NCBI RefSeq assembly: GCF_017826695.1
Contig: NZ_JAFFZW010000006.1
Location: 309,964-373,963, forward strand
From: Pseudomonas alliivorans
GTDB taxonomy: Bacteria > Pseudomonadota > Gammaproteobacteria > Pseudomonadales > Pseudomonadaceae
Direction of reading: 5' to 3'
Length of the DNA stretch: 64,000 nt
Shown: piece by piece, positions 35,410-44,588 of the stretch
Numbering within the stretch: position 1 is the stretch's first letter
Layout: each line of letters begins with the position of its first letter
Notes under the pieces: model-generated
Told to the model about the DNA's origin: nothing
The model's database searches: none
The model's input: the letters and a program-made list of their open reading frames with translations, nothing else
Program-made: the position numbers and the translations under genes

Positions 35410-37374
35410 TCATTGTCCGCGCAGGAATAATTTATCCAGATCGTTGAGCCCCATCTGGGTCCAGGTAGGACGACCGTGGTTGCATTGCCCGCTGCGTTCG
35501 GTGTTTTCCATGTCGCGCAGCAAGCCGTTCATTTCCGGGATCGCCAGACGGCGGTTGGCCCGGATCGCGCCATGACAGGCCATGGTGCCCAGCAGTTCGT
35601 TCATGTGCGCCTGCACCCGGTCACTGGTGCCATATTCCATCAGATCTGCAAGCACATCACTGACCAACCGATTGGCCTCGGCCTGCTTGAGCAACGCTGG
35701 AATCTGCCGGATGGCCAGTGTCTCCGGACCCAGGCGCTGCAACTCGAAACCCAGACGCTGGAAGGTCGCCAGATGCTCTTCGGCACAATCCGCTTCGCGC
35801 TGACTGACCGCAATGGACTCGGGCACCAGCAGCGGCTGTCCGCTCAGGCCTTCGTTGGCCATCGCAATTTTAAGGCGCTCGTACATGATCCGTTCATGAG
35901 CGGCGTGCATGTCCACCAGCACCAGCCCGTGGGCGTTTTCAGCCAGGATATAGATGCCCTTGAGCTGCGCGAGCGCATAACCCAACGGGGGAATATCAGC
36001 AGGTGACTCAGGCAACGAAGTCGGCGTTGCACCCGGCAGCGGCGCGAAAAACTCGCGGTAGGCGCTTTGCACTTCGGCAACCGGTGCGCCCGGCGAGGCA
36101 GGCCGCGGCGAATATTGATACTGATAACCGCCACCCGAGCCCGACCCGGCGGGACGTGCATAGGGTTCGCCCTGCGGCTGTTCGAGCACGTTATTGGCCA
36201 GACGCATCTCGCCCTGCGGCCCAAACTCGCCCGCTTCCGGGCCGGTCGGACGCACAACCGCCGTCACAGGCGCACTGCCGGACAACTGATCTTCGGGACG
36301 AACATCACCCAGTGCACGGTGCAGCGTGCCGTACAGAAAATCGTGCACGGTGCGGCCATCACGGAAGCGCACCTCGTGCTTGGTCGGGTGAACGTTGACG
36401 TCTACAGCGGCCGGATCGACCTCGAAAAACAACACGAAGGTCGGGTGGCGACCATTGAACAGCACGTCGCGATACGCCTGACGTACGGCGTGGGCAACCA
36501 GCTTGTCGCGTACTGCACGGCCGTTGACGAAGAAGTACTGCAGGTCTGCCTGGCTGCGAGAGAACGTCGGCAACCCGACCCAGCCCCACAGATGCAGACC
36601 GTTGCGCTCGATCTCGATGGGCAGCGCCTGCTCGAGAAAGCCCGGGCCGCAGATGGCCGACACGCGACGCGCTCTGGCGGTGTCGTCATGGGCCTCGTGC
36701 AGGCTGAGAATGGTCTTGCCGTTATGACGCAAATGGAAGGCCACGTCGAAACGTGCCAGCGCCATGCGCTTGATCACTTCCTGCAGATGATCGAATTCAG
36801 TCTTTTCGGCCTTGAGAAACTTGCGCCGGGCAGGCGTGTTGAAGAACAGATCACGCACTTCGACGGATGTACCAACCGGGTGCGCAGCAGGCTGCACCCG
36901 GGGCGCCATGTCACGGCCTTCGGTCTCGACCTGCCAGGCCTGATCGGCGTCGCGGGTGCGGGACGTCAGGGTAAGACGCGCCACCGAACTGATCGATGCC
37001 AGGGCCTCACCGCGAAAGCCCAGGCTCATCACGCGCTCAAGGTCTTCCAGATCGCGAATCTTGCTCGTTGCATGGCGCGCCAGCGCCAGGGGCAGATCAT
37101 CCGAGGAAATACCGCTGCCATCGTCGCGCACTTTCAGCAGCTTGATACCGGCCTGCTCGACATCGACATCGATACGCCGCGCACCGGAATCGAGGCTGTT
37201 CTCCAGCAGTTCCTTGATCACCGACGCGGGCCGCTCGACCACCTCACCCGCAGCGATCTGGTTAGCCAGTCGCGGGCTGAGCAGCTCGATGCGAGCGGCG
37301 TTCAGGATGGCCTGTTCGATTTGCGGCTCGACGCCTTCGAGCAGAAGATCGCTGCTGGCGGCTTCATCATTCAT
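35410..37374 (-). CDS. mutL: DNA mismatch repair protein MutL
   Basis: 654 residues. N-terminal GHKL ATPase: IAAGEVVERPASVIKELLEN, DDGSGI and LGFRGEALASISSVARL, then a linker rich in Pro/Gly/Gln around residues 360-450 and a C-terminal dimerisation/endonuclease domain with the metal-binding DMHAAHERIMYE near residue 486, a variant of the DQHA(x)2E(x)4E motif. This indicates a latent nicking endonuclease, as expected for species lacking MutH. The neighbours amiB (4-base overlap) and miaA keep the classic amiB-mutL-miaA-hfq order. Confidence 0.97.
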   Translation of the reverse strand: MNDEAASSDLLLEGVEPQIEQAILNAARIELLSPRLANQIAAGEVVERPASVIKELLENSLDSGARRIDVDVEQAGIKLLKVRDDGSGISSDDLPLALARHATSKIRDLEDLERVMSLGFRGEALASISSVARLTLTSRTRDADQAWQVETEGRDMAPRVQPAAHPVGTSVEVRDLFFNTPARRKFLKAEKTEFDHLQEVIKRMALARFDVAFHLRHNGKTILSLHEAHDDTARARRVSAICGPGFLEQALPIEIERNGLHLWGWVGLPTFSRSQADLQYFFVNGRAVRDKLVAHAVRQAYRDVLFNGRHPTFVLFFEVDPAAVDVNVHPTKHEVRFRDGRTVHDFLYGTLHRALGDVRPEDQLSGSAPVTAVVRPTGPEAGEFGPQGEMRLANNVLEQPQGEPYARPAGSGSGGGYQYQYSPRPASPGAPVAEVQSAYREFFAPLPGATPTSLPESPADIPPLGYALAQLKGIYILAENAHGLVLVDMHAAHERIMYERLKIAMANEGLSGQPLLVPESIAVSQREADCAEEHLATFQRLGFELQRLGPETLAIRQIPALLKQAEANRLVSDVLADLMEYGTSDRVQAHMNELLGTMACHGAIRANRRLAIPEMNGLLRDMENTERSGQCNHGRPTWTQMGLNDLDKLFLRGQ

Positions 37375-38807
37375 GGCTGTGTTGCAACCTCGGCGCTTGG
37401 AATTCGCAGGTCCTGGCCGATTTTCAACTCATCGGTTTTCAAGCCATTGGCGCTGCGCAATGTGGCGATGTTCATGTCGTAACGCGCGGCCAGCATGGCC
37501 AGCGTTTCGCCGGAACGTACAACATGGTTGCGCGGGCCCTGGGCCAGCTTCCCGTTATCACGCAGCCAGGCAATGTAAGTGCCCTGTGGCGGGTTCTGCT
37601 GGAAGAACTGCTTCACGCCGGAGTTGATCGAGCGCGCCAGCGCCTGTTGATGCGAGGCCGACGACAGTTTGTTGGCTTCGTTGGCGTTGGAAATAAAGCC
37701 GGTTTCCACCAGGATCGACGGGATGTCCGGCGACTTGAGCACCATGAAGCCAGCCTGCTCGACACGGGACTTGTGCAGCGAGGTGACCCGACCGATGTTG
37801 CTCAGGACTTTCTGGCCAACGTTCAGGCTCGACGACAGCGATGCCGTCATGGACAGGTCGAGCAGTACGCCTGCGAGCATGCGGTCCTTGTCATCGAGAC
37901 TCACGGCACCGGCACCACCGATCAGGTCGGACCGGTTTTCACTGTCCGCCAGCCAGCGCGCGGTTTCGGATGTCGCGCCGCGATCAGACAGCGCGAAGAC
38001 CGATGCACCAAAGGCCGCCGTCGAAGGTGCCGCGTCGGCATGAATGGAAACGAACAGGTCAGCCCCTTTGGCACGGGCGATCTCGGTGCGTTTGCGCAAT
38101 GGGATAAAGTAGTCGCCGGTTCGCGTCAGCTCGGCGCGGTAACCCTTCTCGGCATTGATCTGGCGTTGCAGCTCCCGTGCAATCGACAGCACCACATTCT
38201 TCTCTTTCTCGCCGCCCCTGCCGGACGCGCCCGGGTCTTCGCCGCCATGACCGGCGTCGATCACCACCACGATATCGCGCTTGCCATTGGGCACAGGCGT
38301 CAGCTTGACCTCAGGCTTGGACGGGCTGATCGGCACCGCCGGTGCAGTGTTCGCAGGGGTGTCTGCAATGGTGGGCACAGGCGTAGGGTTGGCGTCGGCA
38401 GCGTTGTCGAACAGGTCCACGACAAGGCGGTTGCCGTACTGCTGATTCGGCGCAAGTGTGAAGCTCTTCGGCGTCACGGCTTTTTTGAGGTCGATGACCA
38501 CGCGCAAGTCGGTTGCAGTCCGCTGGGCAGACCGCATGCTGGTGATCGGCGTATTGGCGGTCGACACATTAAGCGGCCCGCCCAATGTCGCACCGTTGAT
38601 ATCGATCACCAGACGGTCAGGTGAAGTCAGGGTAAATACGCTGTGCTGGACAGGTCCTGAAAGGTCGAATACCAAGCGAGTGTTGTCCGGCGCTCGCCAT
38701 AAGCGGACACTTCGTACTTGCGTAGCGGCCAGCGCTTCGACAGCCAAGGCCATCAACAGCAGACCTACTACAGTAACCAGCGCGCGCATGCGCATACCTA
38801 ACCCCAT
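37371..38807 (-). CDS. amiB: N-acetylmuramoyl-L-alanine amidase AmiB
   Basis: Periplasmic zinc amidase that splits septal peptidoglycan for daughter-cell separation. Signal peptide (ALVTVVGLLLMALAVEALA), AMIN domain (residues about 25-130; SVRLWRAPDNTRLVFDLSGP), Amidase_3 catalytic domain with Zn ligands in IDAGHGGEDPGASG, SIHADAAP and VETGFISN, and a C-terminal LysM (HVVRSGETLAMLAARYDMN). The start is uncertain among three close ATGs: 38807 (MGLGMRMRALV), 38795 (better spaced from GGGG) and 38789. The stop overlaps the mutL start by 4 bases, and the 38807 start lies 2 bases after the tsaE stop. Confidence 0.95.
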   Translation of the reverse strand: MGLGMRMRALVTVVGLLLMALAVEALAATQVRSVRLWRAPDNTRLVFDLSGPVQHSVFTLTSPDRLVIDINGATLGGPLNVSTANTPITSMRSAQRTATDLRVVIDLKKAVTPKSFTLAPNQQYGNRLVVDLFDNAADANPTPVPTIADTPANTAPAVPISPSKPEVKLTPVPNGKRDIVVVIDAGHGGEDPGASGRGGEKEKNVVLSIARELQRQINAEKGYRAELTRTGDYFIPLRKRTEIARAKGADLFVSIHADAAPSTAAFGASVFALSDRGATSETARWLADSENRSDLIGGAGAVSLDDKDRMLAGVLLDLSMTASLSSSLNVGQKVLSNIGRVTSLHKSRVEQAGFMVLKSPDIPSILVETGFISNANEANKLSSASHQQALARSINSGVKQFFQQNPPQGTYIAWLRDNGKLAQGPRNHVVRSGETLAMLAARYDMNIATLRSANGLKTDELKIGQDLRIPSAEVATQP

Positions 38808-38809
38808 AT

Positions 38810-39280
38810 CTATTTGAATTCCAAAGCCAAAGTGGCACACCAGCGTTCGCCACGCGAACCCGTGGGGCTCAATATCACGGAACGACCTTCTCCGTGCGGG
38901 CTAATGGTAATGGTCAGGTCAGGCTTTGGCAAAAAGCCTGCACCACGCTGGGGCCATTCGATGAGACAAAGTGAGTCACCGTCGAAGTAATCACGCACGC
39001 CCATGAACTCCAATTCCTCTGGATCGACCAGTCGATACAGGTCGAAGTGAAAAACCTTGATCGCCCCTGTTTCATAGGGCTCAACGAGGGTGAAGGTCGG
39101 ACTCTTTACCGCCCCTTCATGCCCGAATCCACGTATCAGGCCTCGCGAAAGCGTGGTCTTGCCCGCACCCAGATCCCCGTCCAGAAAAATGACACCCACC
39201 CCCTCGGTGACCTGAGCGAGGCGTGCGCCGAAAGCCATCATGGCCTCTTCGCCAATCACATGCAGCGTTAAATCAGACAC
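38810..39280 (-). CDS. tsaE: tRNA t6A biosynthesis ATPase TsaE
   Basis: 156-residue P-loop ATPase required with TsaB, TsaC and TsaD for N6-threonylcarbamoyl-A37 in ANN-decoding tRNAs. Walker A LDGDLGAGKTTLSRGLIRG near residues 33-51; SPTFTLVEPYE and the DLYRLVDPEELEFMG segment are family hallmarks. It overlaps the end of the nnr gene by 13 bases and is closely followed by amiB. Confidence 0.96.
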   Translation of the reverse strand: MSDLTLHVIGEEAMMAFGARLAQVTEGVGVIFLDGDLGAGKTTLSRGLIRGFGHEGAVKSPTFTLVEPYETGAIKVFHFDLYRLVDPEELEFMGVRDYFDGDSLCLIEWPQRGAGFLPKPDLTITISPHGEGRSVILSPTGSRGERWCATLALEFK

Positions 39281-40758
39281 GGTTTCAGCTCCTCCAGTAA
39301 CTGACGAATGGCGGGAATACTATCGCTGGCAGCCATACCACGCCCCGATGCACCGATTTTCTGACCGGCGCTGGCATGCAGCCAGACCGCCAGACAGGCC
39401 GCATCGAACGCACTCAGGTGCTGGGCCATCAGCGCACCGGTCAGCCCGGCCAGCACATCGCCAAGGCCGGCAGTGGCCATTGCAGGGTGGCCGCGATCAC
39501 ACAGCGCCAGTCGCCCATCGACATCGGCGATCAGGCTGCCAGAGCCTTTGAGCACGCAGACCGTATTGAATTTACGCGCCAGCGCATGGGCCGCAGCAGC
39601 GCGGTCGCTCTGCACCTCTTGGGTACTGATCCCCAGCAGGCGCGCCGCTTCACCGGGATGCGGGGTGATGACGCTGTTCTTCGGCAGGACCACCTGCCCG
39701 GTCGCCAATTGGTTGAGTGCATCGGCATCCCAGACCTGCGGCCTGTCTGCGTTGGCGGCGGCAGACAGCAGACTGCGCCCCCAACTGTCCTGACCCAGAC
39801 CAGGCCCCACGACCAGCACGCTGGCGGCCTCGATCAGCGTCATGAGCTGATTGGCTGAATGGATGCCGGCACTCATGATTTCCGGCATGCGTGTCAGCGC
39901 GGCAGGCACATGCTCGACACGGGTCGCCAGCGTGACCATGCCTGCGCCACTGCGCAATGCGCTTTCGGCGCTCAACAGTGCCGCGCCGCCGAAACCATGA
40001 TCGCCACCGATGACCAGCACACGACCGTACATACCTTTATGGGCCGTGCGCGGTCGAGGCGCCAGGAAAGGCAGGCTGGTTTTGTCGAGTCGCTTTGCAG
40101 TCACCGGTGCCTGAGCGACGATGGCCTTGTCGGCCTGAAGATCATCAAAAATCAGTTGCCCGATCAAATCGGGCGCATCGCCAGTCAGCATGCCCATTTT
40201 CAGGCCGATGAATGTCACGGTGAGGTCCGCACGAACGGCGACACCCAGGCAATGCCCGGTATCAGCACACAGCCCCGACGGAATATCCACCGCCGCCACC
40301 GGTAAGCCGCTGGCGTTGATCGCCTCGATAGCTGAACGATAAGGATCGCGCACATCGCCCTGAAGACCTGTTCCCAGCAGCGCATCAACAACAATGCCAG
40401 CCATGGGCTGACTGGCCCAGGGCTGGATATCGACACCCGATGCGGCGGCATAGGCCAGTGCAGCATCGCCCTTCAACGCAGCGGGGTCACCGACGGCCAG
40501 CACGCGAACCTGCCAGCCGGTCTTGTGGGCCAGCGAGGCCACCAGATAACCGTCTCCGGCATTGTTGCCATGCCCGGTCAGCACCGTCAGTTCGCTCGCT
40601 TCCGGCCAACGCCTGCGGATCGCCCGCCAGGTTGCGTGAGCGGCCCGCTGCATCAATTCGAAGCCTGGCGTGCCTGCGGCAATCAGCCGGGCGTCGAGGT
40701 CACGGACCTGCGCAGCACTGTACAGCGCGTCGGGTAAATCGGGTTTCGTGTCTAACAT
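39268..40758 (-). CDS. nnr: Bifunctional NAD(P)H-hydrate epimerase / ADP-dependent NAD(P)H-hydrate dehydratase
   Basis: 496-residue repair enzyme for hydrated NAD(P)H. The N-terminal YjeF_N epimerase domain (residues about 10-215) contains TGHGNNAGDGYLVA and VDALLGTGLQGDVRDPY. The C-terminal ribokinase-like dehydratase domain (about 230-490) contains VIGGDHGFGGAALLSAESAL, NSVITPHPGEAARLLG and GHPAMATAGLGDVLAGLTGA. Both halves keep their motifs. It is the first gene of the long minus-strand string leading to hflC and is divergent from queG across 63 bases. Confidence 0.96.
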   Translation of the reverse strand: MLDTKPDLPDALYSAAQVRDLDARLIAAGTPGFELMQRAAHATWRAIRRRWPEASELTVLTGHGNNAGDGYLVASLAHKTGWQVRVLAVGDPAALKGDAALAYAAASGVDIQPWASQPMAGIVVDALLGTGLQGDVRDPYRSAIEAINASGLPVAAVDIPSGLCADTGHCLGVAVRADLTVTFIGLKMGMLTGDAPDLIGQLIFDDLQADKAIVAQAPVTAKRLDKTSLPFLAPRPRTAHKGMYGRVLVIGGDHGFGGAALLSAESALRSGAGMVTLATRVEHVPAALTRMPEIMSAGIHSANQLMTLIEAASVLVVGPGLGQDSWGRSLLSAAANADRPQVWDADALNQLATGQVVLPKNSVITPHPGEAARLLGISTQEVQSDRAAAAHALARKFNTVCVLKGSGSLIADVDGRLALCDRGHPAMATAGLGDVLAGLTGALMAQHLSAFDAACLAVWLHASAGQKIGASGRGMAASDSIPAIRQLLEELKPCLI

Positions 40759-40821
40759 GCGTCTCTAGGCTCCGATGTCTGGCAGAATTATACGCACCTT
40801 GTCTCTGGTTTCTCTCTGCGC

Positions 40822-41901
40822 ATGCCCGCTATTACCGCTGAACGTCCCACCGCTGACGACCTTGTCACCCTTGCGCAATCGATCAAGGCGTGGGGCCGTG
40901 AGCTCGGCTTTCAGGAAGCAGGCATCTCCGGGCTCGATCTGGCAGACCACGAGCAGCATCTGCAGCGCTGGCTCGAAGCGGGCTATCACGGCGAAATGGA
41001 CTATATGGCAGCCCATGGCAGCAAACGTTCCCACCCTGAAGAACTGGTGCCGGGAACGCTGAGGGTAGTATCGCTGCGTATGGACTATCTGCCAGGCGAC
41101 ACAGAAATGGCTCAGCGCCTGACCGAGCCTGAAAAAGCCTACGTGTCGCGTTACGCCTTGGGCCGCGACTACCACAAGCTGATTCGCAAACGCCTGCAAC
41201 AACTGGCCGAGCGTATTCAGCAAGCCATCGGACCATTCGGTTTCAGGGCCTTCGTGGACAGCGCGCCGGTGCTGGAGAAAGCCATCGCCGAACAGGCCGG
41301 ACTGGGCTGGATCGGCAAGAACACACTGGTGCTCAATCGCAAGGCCGGCAGTTTTTTCTTTCTCGGCGAGCTGTTTGTGGACCTCCCGCTGCCGGTCGAT
41401 CCGCCACACGCCACCGAACACTGCGGGCGCTGCACGGCGTGCCTCGACATCTGCCCCACGGCAGCCTTTGTCGGGCCTTATGTGCTGGATGCGCGACGCT
41501 GCATTTCCTACCTGACCATCGAACTGAAGACCTCCATTCCCGAAGAACTGCGCCCTTTGATCGGCAATCGGGTGTTCGGCTGCGATGACTGTCAGATCGT
41601 CTGCCCCTGGAACCGCTTCGCCCGCCCTACCGATCAGAGCGACTTCCAGCCCCGCCACAATCTGGATAACGCCGGGCTGGCCGAACTGTTTCTATGGGAT
41701 GAAGATACATTTCTGAGCAGCACAGAGGGATCGCCTTTGCGGCGTGCCGGGTATGAACGCTGGCTGAGAAATCTGGCGGTCGGACTGGGCAACGCACCTT
41801 CGACCATTCCCGTGATCGAAGCGCTGGAAGCCCGGCGCGAGTATCCATCGGAGATGGTCAGGGAACATGTGAAGTGGGCGTTGAACAGGCATGGCCGCTA
41901 G
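40822..41901 (+). CDS. queG: Epoxyqueuosine reductase
   Basis: 359-residue cobalamin- and 4Fe-4S-dependent enzyme catalysing the last step of queuosine formation in tRNA. Two ferredoxin-type cysteine sets are visible: CGRCTACLDICPTAAF near residue 201 and CDDCQIVCPWNRFA near 254. The LGWIGKNTLVLNRKAGSFFF segment and the N-terminal KAWGRELGFQEAGIS are typical. It is divergent from nnr. Confidence 0.96.
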   Translation: MPAITAERPTADDLVTLAQSIKAWGRELGFQEAGISGLDLADHEQHLQRWLEAGYHGEMDYMAAHGSKRSHPEELVPGTLRVVSLRMDYLPGDTEMAQRLTEPEKAYVSRYALGRDYHKLIRKRLQQLAERIQQAIGPFGFRAFVDSAPVLEKAIAEQAGLGWIGKNTLVLNRKAGSFFFLGELFVDLPLPVDPPHATEHCGRCTACLDICPTAAFVGPYVLDARRCISYLTIELKTSIPEELRPLIGNRVFGCDDCQIVCPWNRFARPTDQSDFQPRHNLDNAGLAELFLWDEDTFLSSTEGSPLRRAGYERWLRNLAVGLGNAPSTIPVIEALEARREYPSEMVREHVKWALNRHGR

Positions 41902-41967
41902 ACCTTTCTGCCTTTGCAATGATCGGCCCTCACGCTCTGCGCTTATCGCTACGCGCGTCTCACTGGA

Positions 41968-42082
41968 CAGATACAAAACCTGTGGGAGGCGGCTTGCCGG
42001 CGATTCATTTTTCCAGCAGACGCTTCAGTGACTGCACTGACGCTATCGCCGGCAAGCCGCCTCCACGGTATCTGTATTCACC
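41968..42082. repeat. REPIN (large inverted REP pair) downstream of queG
   Basis: The left arm GATACAAAACCTGTGGGAGG continues CGGCTTGCCGGCGAT. The right arm is its inverse, ATCGCCGGCAAGCCGCCTCC, then ACGGTATCTGTATT. The arms match over more than 25 bases apart from small gaps, with about 45 bases between them. This is the second, distinct REP family in the window (GTGGGAGGCGGCTTGCCGGC core). It lies between the convergent queG and TRIC-protein genes. Confidence 0.8.
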
Positions 42083-42119
42083 CCGCTCCACCGTTTCAGA
42101 CACCTGCAAGCCAATCAGA

Positions 42120-42731
42120 TCAAGGCTCATCCTTGTAGACGAACTTGGGCATTTCCCAGTGGAAACGGATCGCCAGCAGGCGCAGCAGCAAGCCGCCGAA
42201 CAGGGTGATCAGCACGCTCTGCCCGGACGGCAATTCCAGATACCCGCATAGCAGAAAGCACCACGCAGCGAGAAACGAGACGCTGGCGTAAAGCTCGCGG
42301 CGGAAGATCAGCGGGATGTCATTGCAGAAGATGTCACGCAGGATACCGCCGAACACCCCGGTAATGACCCCACACACCGACGCGATCAGCATGCCGTGCC
42401 CGGCTTCCAGCGCGGTCATGCAGCCAATCAGCGTGAAGGCCACCAACCCGAGCGCATCGAGCACCAGAAACAGCGAGCGCAGGTGCCGCATCAACGGGGC
42501 GATGAAAATGGTCACCAGCGCCGCAACACTGGTCAGCACCAGGTATTCCGGGTGCTTGACCCAGGTCAGCGGGTAATGACCGATCAGCACATCCCGCACC
42601 GAACCGCCGCCCAATGCCGTGACGCAGGCGATCAGCACAACGCCGAACCAGTCCATGCCGCGTCGCCCGGCAGACAGTGCGCCGGTCATGGCTTCGGCAG
42701 TGATGGCGATCAGATAAAGCATCAGCAACAT
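42120..42731 (-). CDS. TRIC/UPF0126 (YadS-type) cation-channel-like membrane protein
   Basis: 203 residues with about seven hydrophobic segments arranged as two homologous triplets. The signatures GGGSVRDVLIGHYPLTWVKH and GVFGGILRDIFCNDIPLIF are the paired GGxxRD motifs of the TRIC (DUF/UPF0126) family, a prokaryotic relative of trimeric intracellular cation channels that conducts K+. The physiological role in Pseudomonas is unknown. A single gene, convergent with queG. Confidence 0.9.
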   Translation of the reverse strand: MLLMLYLIAITAEAMTGALSAGRRGMDWFGVVLIACVTALGGGSVRDVLIGHYPLTWVKHPEYLVLTSVAALVTIFIAPLMRHLRSLFLVLDALGLVAFTLIGCMTALEAGHGMLIASVCGVITGVFGGILRDIFCNDIPLIFRRELYASVSFLAAWCFLLCGYLELPSGQSVLITLFGGLLLRLLAIRFHWEMPKFVYKDEP

Positions 42732-42843
42732 GGTGACGACTCGGCGACAAGGGCGCGCAGTTTAACCAGCGCCGTTGTGCGCCGAAAGGCTTATGCACTG
42801 AAAGAGTGCAGCGAAGGTGCATCCGCCGCACAGGCCTGATGTG

Positions 42844-43377
42844 TCACTTGATGAAGTGCTCGCGGTAAAAACGCAGTTCGGCAATGGATTCGCGAATGTC
42901 GTCCAGCGCCAGATGCGTACTGCCCTTCTGGAACTTAAGGTTCGGCGACCAACGGGCGGCCAGTTCCTTGAGGGTCGAGACGTCCAGATTGCGGTAGTGG
43001 AAATAGTGCTCAAGAGTCGGCATGTGGCGATACAGGAAGCGACGATCCTGACAGATGCTGTTGCCGCAGATCGGCGAACTGCGCTCAGGGACCCACTGCA
43101 TGATGAAGGCCAGGGTCTGCGCCTCGGCGTCAGCCATCGTCACCGTGCTTTCACGTACGCGCTGGGTCAGGCCCGAGCCGCCGTGCTGACGGGTGTTCCA
43201 TTCGTCCATGCGCGACAGCGTTTCATCGCTCTGGTGAATCGCAAGCACCGGGCCTTCGGCCAGGGTGTTCAGCTCACTATCGGTGATGATCGTGGCCATT
43301 TCGATGATGACATCGGTGTCAGGGTCCAGACCGGTCATTTCCAGGTCGATCCAGATAAGGTTCTGCTTGTTCTGCAT
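42844..43377 (-). CDS. orn: Oligoribonuclease
   Basis: 177-residue DEDDh 3'-5' exoribonuclease for 2-5-mers, including pGpG from c-di-GMP turnover. Catalytic Asp11 and Glu13 are in IWIDLEMTGLDPD; ICGNSICQDRRFLYRHMP and HLALDDIRESIAELRFY carry the remaining acidic and His residues. The start at 43377 (MQNKQNLIW) has GAGGAG upstream; the open frame continuing to 43794 runs antisense to rsgA and is not real. It is divergent from rsgA. Confidence 0.97.
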   Translation of the reverse strand: MQNKQNLIWIDLEMTGLDPDTDVIIEMATIITDSELNTLAEGPVLAIHQSDETLSRMDEWNTRQHGGSGLTQRVRESTVTMADAEAQTLAFIMQWVPERSSPICGNSICQDRRFLYRHMPTLEHYFHYRNLDVSTLKELAARWSPNLKFQKGSTHLALDDIRESIAELRFYREHFIK

Positions 43378-43485
43378 GTGACGACTCCTCAGCGTAGGCG
43401 CGCAGTTTAGCTTACCTGGCCGTGCTAGACTGCCGCCCGATTCAACGTACTGCCTATTCATCTGCTTCATCACATCGGAACACCC

Positions 43486-44517
43486 ATGGCCAAACGCCAA
43501 CTCAATCGTCGTCAGAACTGGCGCATCGAAAAGATTCAGGGCGAACGTGCTGCCCGCGCTGCGAAACGCGAGTCCGTCGCGCTCGAAACACTCGAAGGCG
43601 GTGACCTCGGCCCGGAACAGACCGGACTGGTGATTGCCCACTTCGGCGTTCAGGTCGAAGTCGAGGCCCAGGAAGGCGAACAGACCGGTCAGGTGTTCCG
43701 CTGTCACTTGCGTGCCAACCTGCCGGCCCTGGTGACAGGGGATCGCGTGGTCTGGCGCGCTGGCAATCAGGGCATCGGCGTGATCGTTGCCCAACTGCCC
43801 CGCACCACCGAACTGTGCCGCCCGGATTCACGCGGCCAGCTCAAGCCGGTGGCAGCCAACGTCGACCTGATCGTCATTGTCTTCGCACCGATGCCCGAGC
43901 CGCACGCCAACCTGATCGACCGGTATCTGGTTGCCGCCGAGCATGCCGGGATTCACCCCCTGCTGCTGCTCAACAAGGCCGACCTGATCGACGAGCAGAA
44001 CGCTCCCGCGCTCAACGCCTTGCTGGCTGTCTACCGCACACTGGGCTACCCGGTGCTGGAAGTGTCTGCGCACCACGGCGACGGCATGCAGCAGTTGCAG
44101 GCGCGCCTGGATGGCCATATCAGCGTGTTCGTGGGTCAGTCCGGTGTGGGCAAGTCCTCGCTGGTCAACAGCCTGCTGCCTGAAGTCGGCACGCGTGTCG
44201 GCCCGCTGTCGGAGCTGTCCGGCCAGGGCACGCACACCACAACCACTGCGCGGCTGTTCCACTTTCCCCGTGGCGGCGACCTTATCGACTCACCCGGCAT
44301 CCGCGAATTCGGCCTGGGGCACGTCAGCCGCGCTGACGTGGAAGCAGGTTTCATCGAGTTCAACGACCTGATCGGCACGTGCCGTTTCCGCGACTGCAAG
44401 CATGACCGTGAACCGGGCTGTGCCTTGCTCAAGGCGCTCGAAGACGGACGCGTGCAACAGCAGCGGATGAACAGCTATCGCTCGATCATCGCCAGCCTGC
44501 CGGAAGACAGTTATTGA
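43486..44517 (+). CDS. rsgA: Small ribosomal subunit biogenesis GTPase RsgA
   Basis: 343-residue circularly permuted GTPase that checks 30S maturation. N-terminal OB fold (residues about 40-110), then the permuted motif order: G4 LLNKADLID near 165, G1 GQSGVGKSSLVNSL near 216, G3 DSPGIREFGL near 267, and a C-terminal zinc finger CRFRDCKHDREPGC. It is divergent from orn and ends at a strong terminator. Confidence 0.97.
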   Translation: MAKRQLNRRQNWRIEKIQGERAARAAKRESVALETLEGGDLGPEQTGLVIAHFGVQVEVEAQEGEQTGQVFRCHLRANLPALVTGDRVVWRAGNQGIGVIVAQLPRTTELCRPDSRGQLKPVAANVDLIVIVFAPMPEPHANLIDRYLVAAEHAGIHPLLLLNKADLIDEQNAPALNALLAVYRTLGYPVLEVSAHHGDGMQQLQARLDGHISVFVGQSGVGKSSLVNSLLPEVGTRVGPLSELSGQGTHTTTTARLFHFPRGGDLIDSPGIREFGLGHVSRADVEAGFIEFNDLIGTCRFRDCKHDREPGCALLKALEDGRVQQQRMNSYRSIIASLPEDSY

Positions 44518-44541
44518 TACCTGCCTGAGCTGAGCTTCTGC

Positions 44542-44578
44542 CAAAGAAAATGCCGCGATCATCGCGGCATTTTCTTTG
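44542..44578. terminator. Bidirectional terminator between rsgA and motB
   Basis: The perfect 17-base-stem palindrome AAAGAAAATGCCGCGAT / ATCGCGGCATTTTCTTT sits between the convergent rsgA and motB stops. It has T-rich and A-rich flanks, so it serves both strands. Confidence 0.85.
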
Positions 44579-44588
44579 GCGTCATGGC

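Noticed and set aside
43378..43794. Upstream extension of orn to 43794
   Set aside because: It runs antisense through rsgA and adds over 100 residues absent from all known oligoribonucleases; ATG 43377 with GAGGAG is clear.
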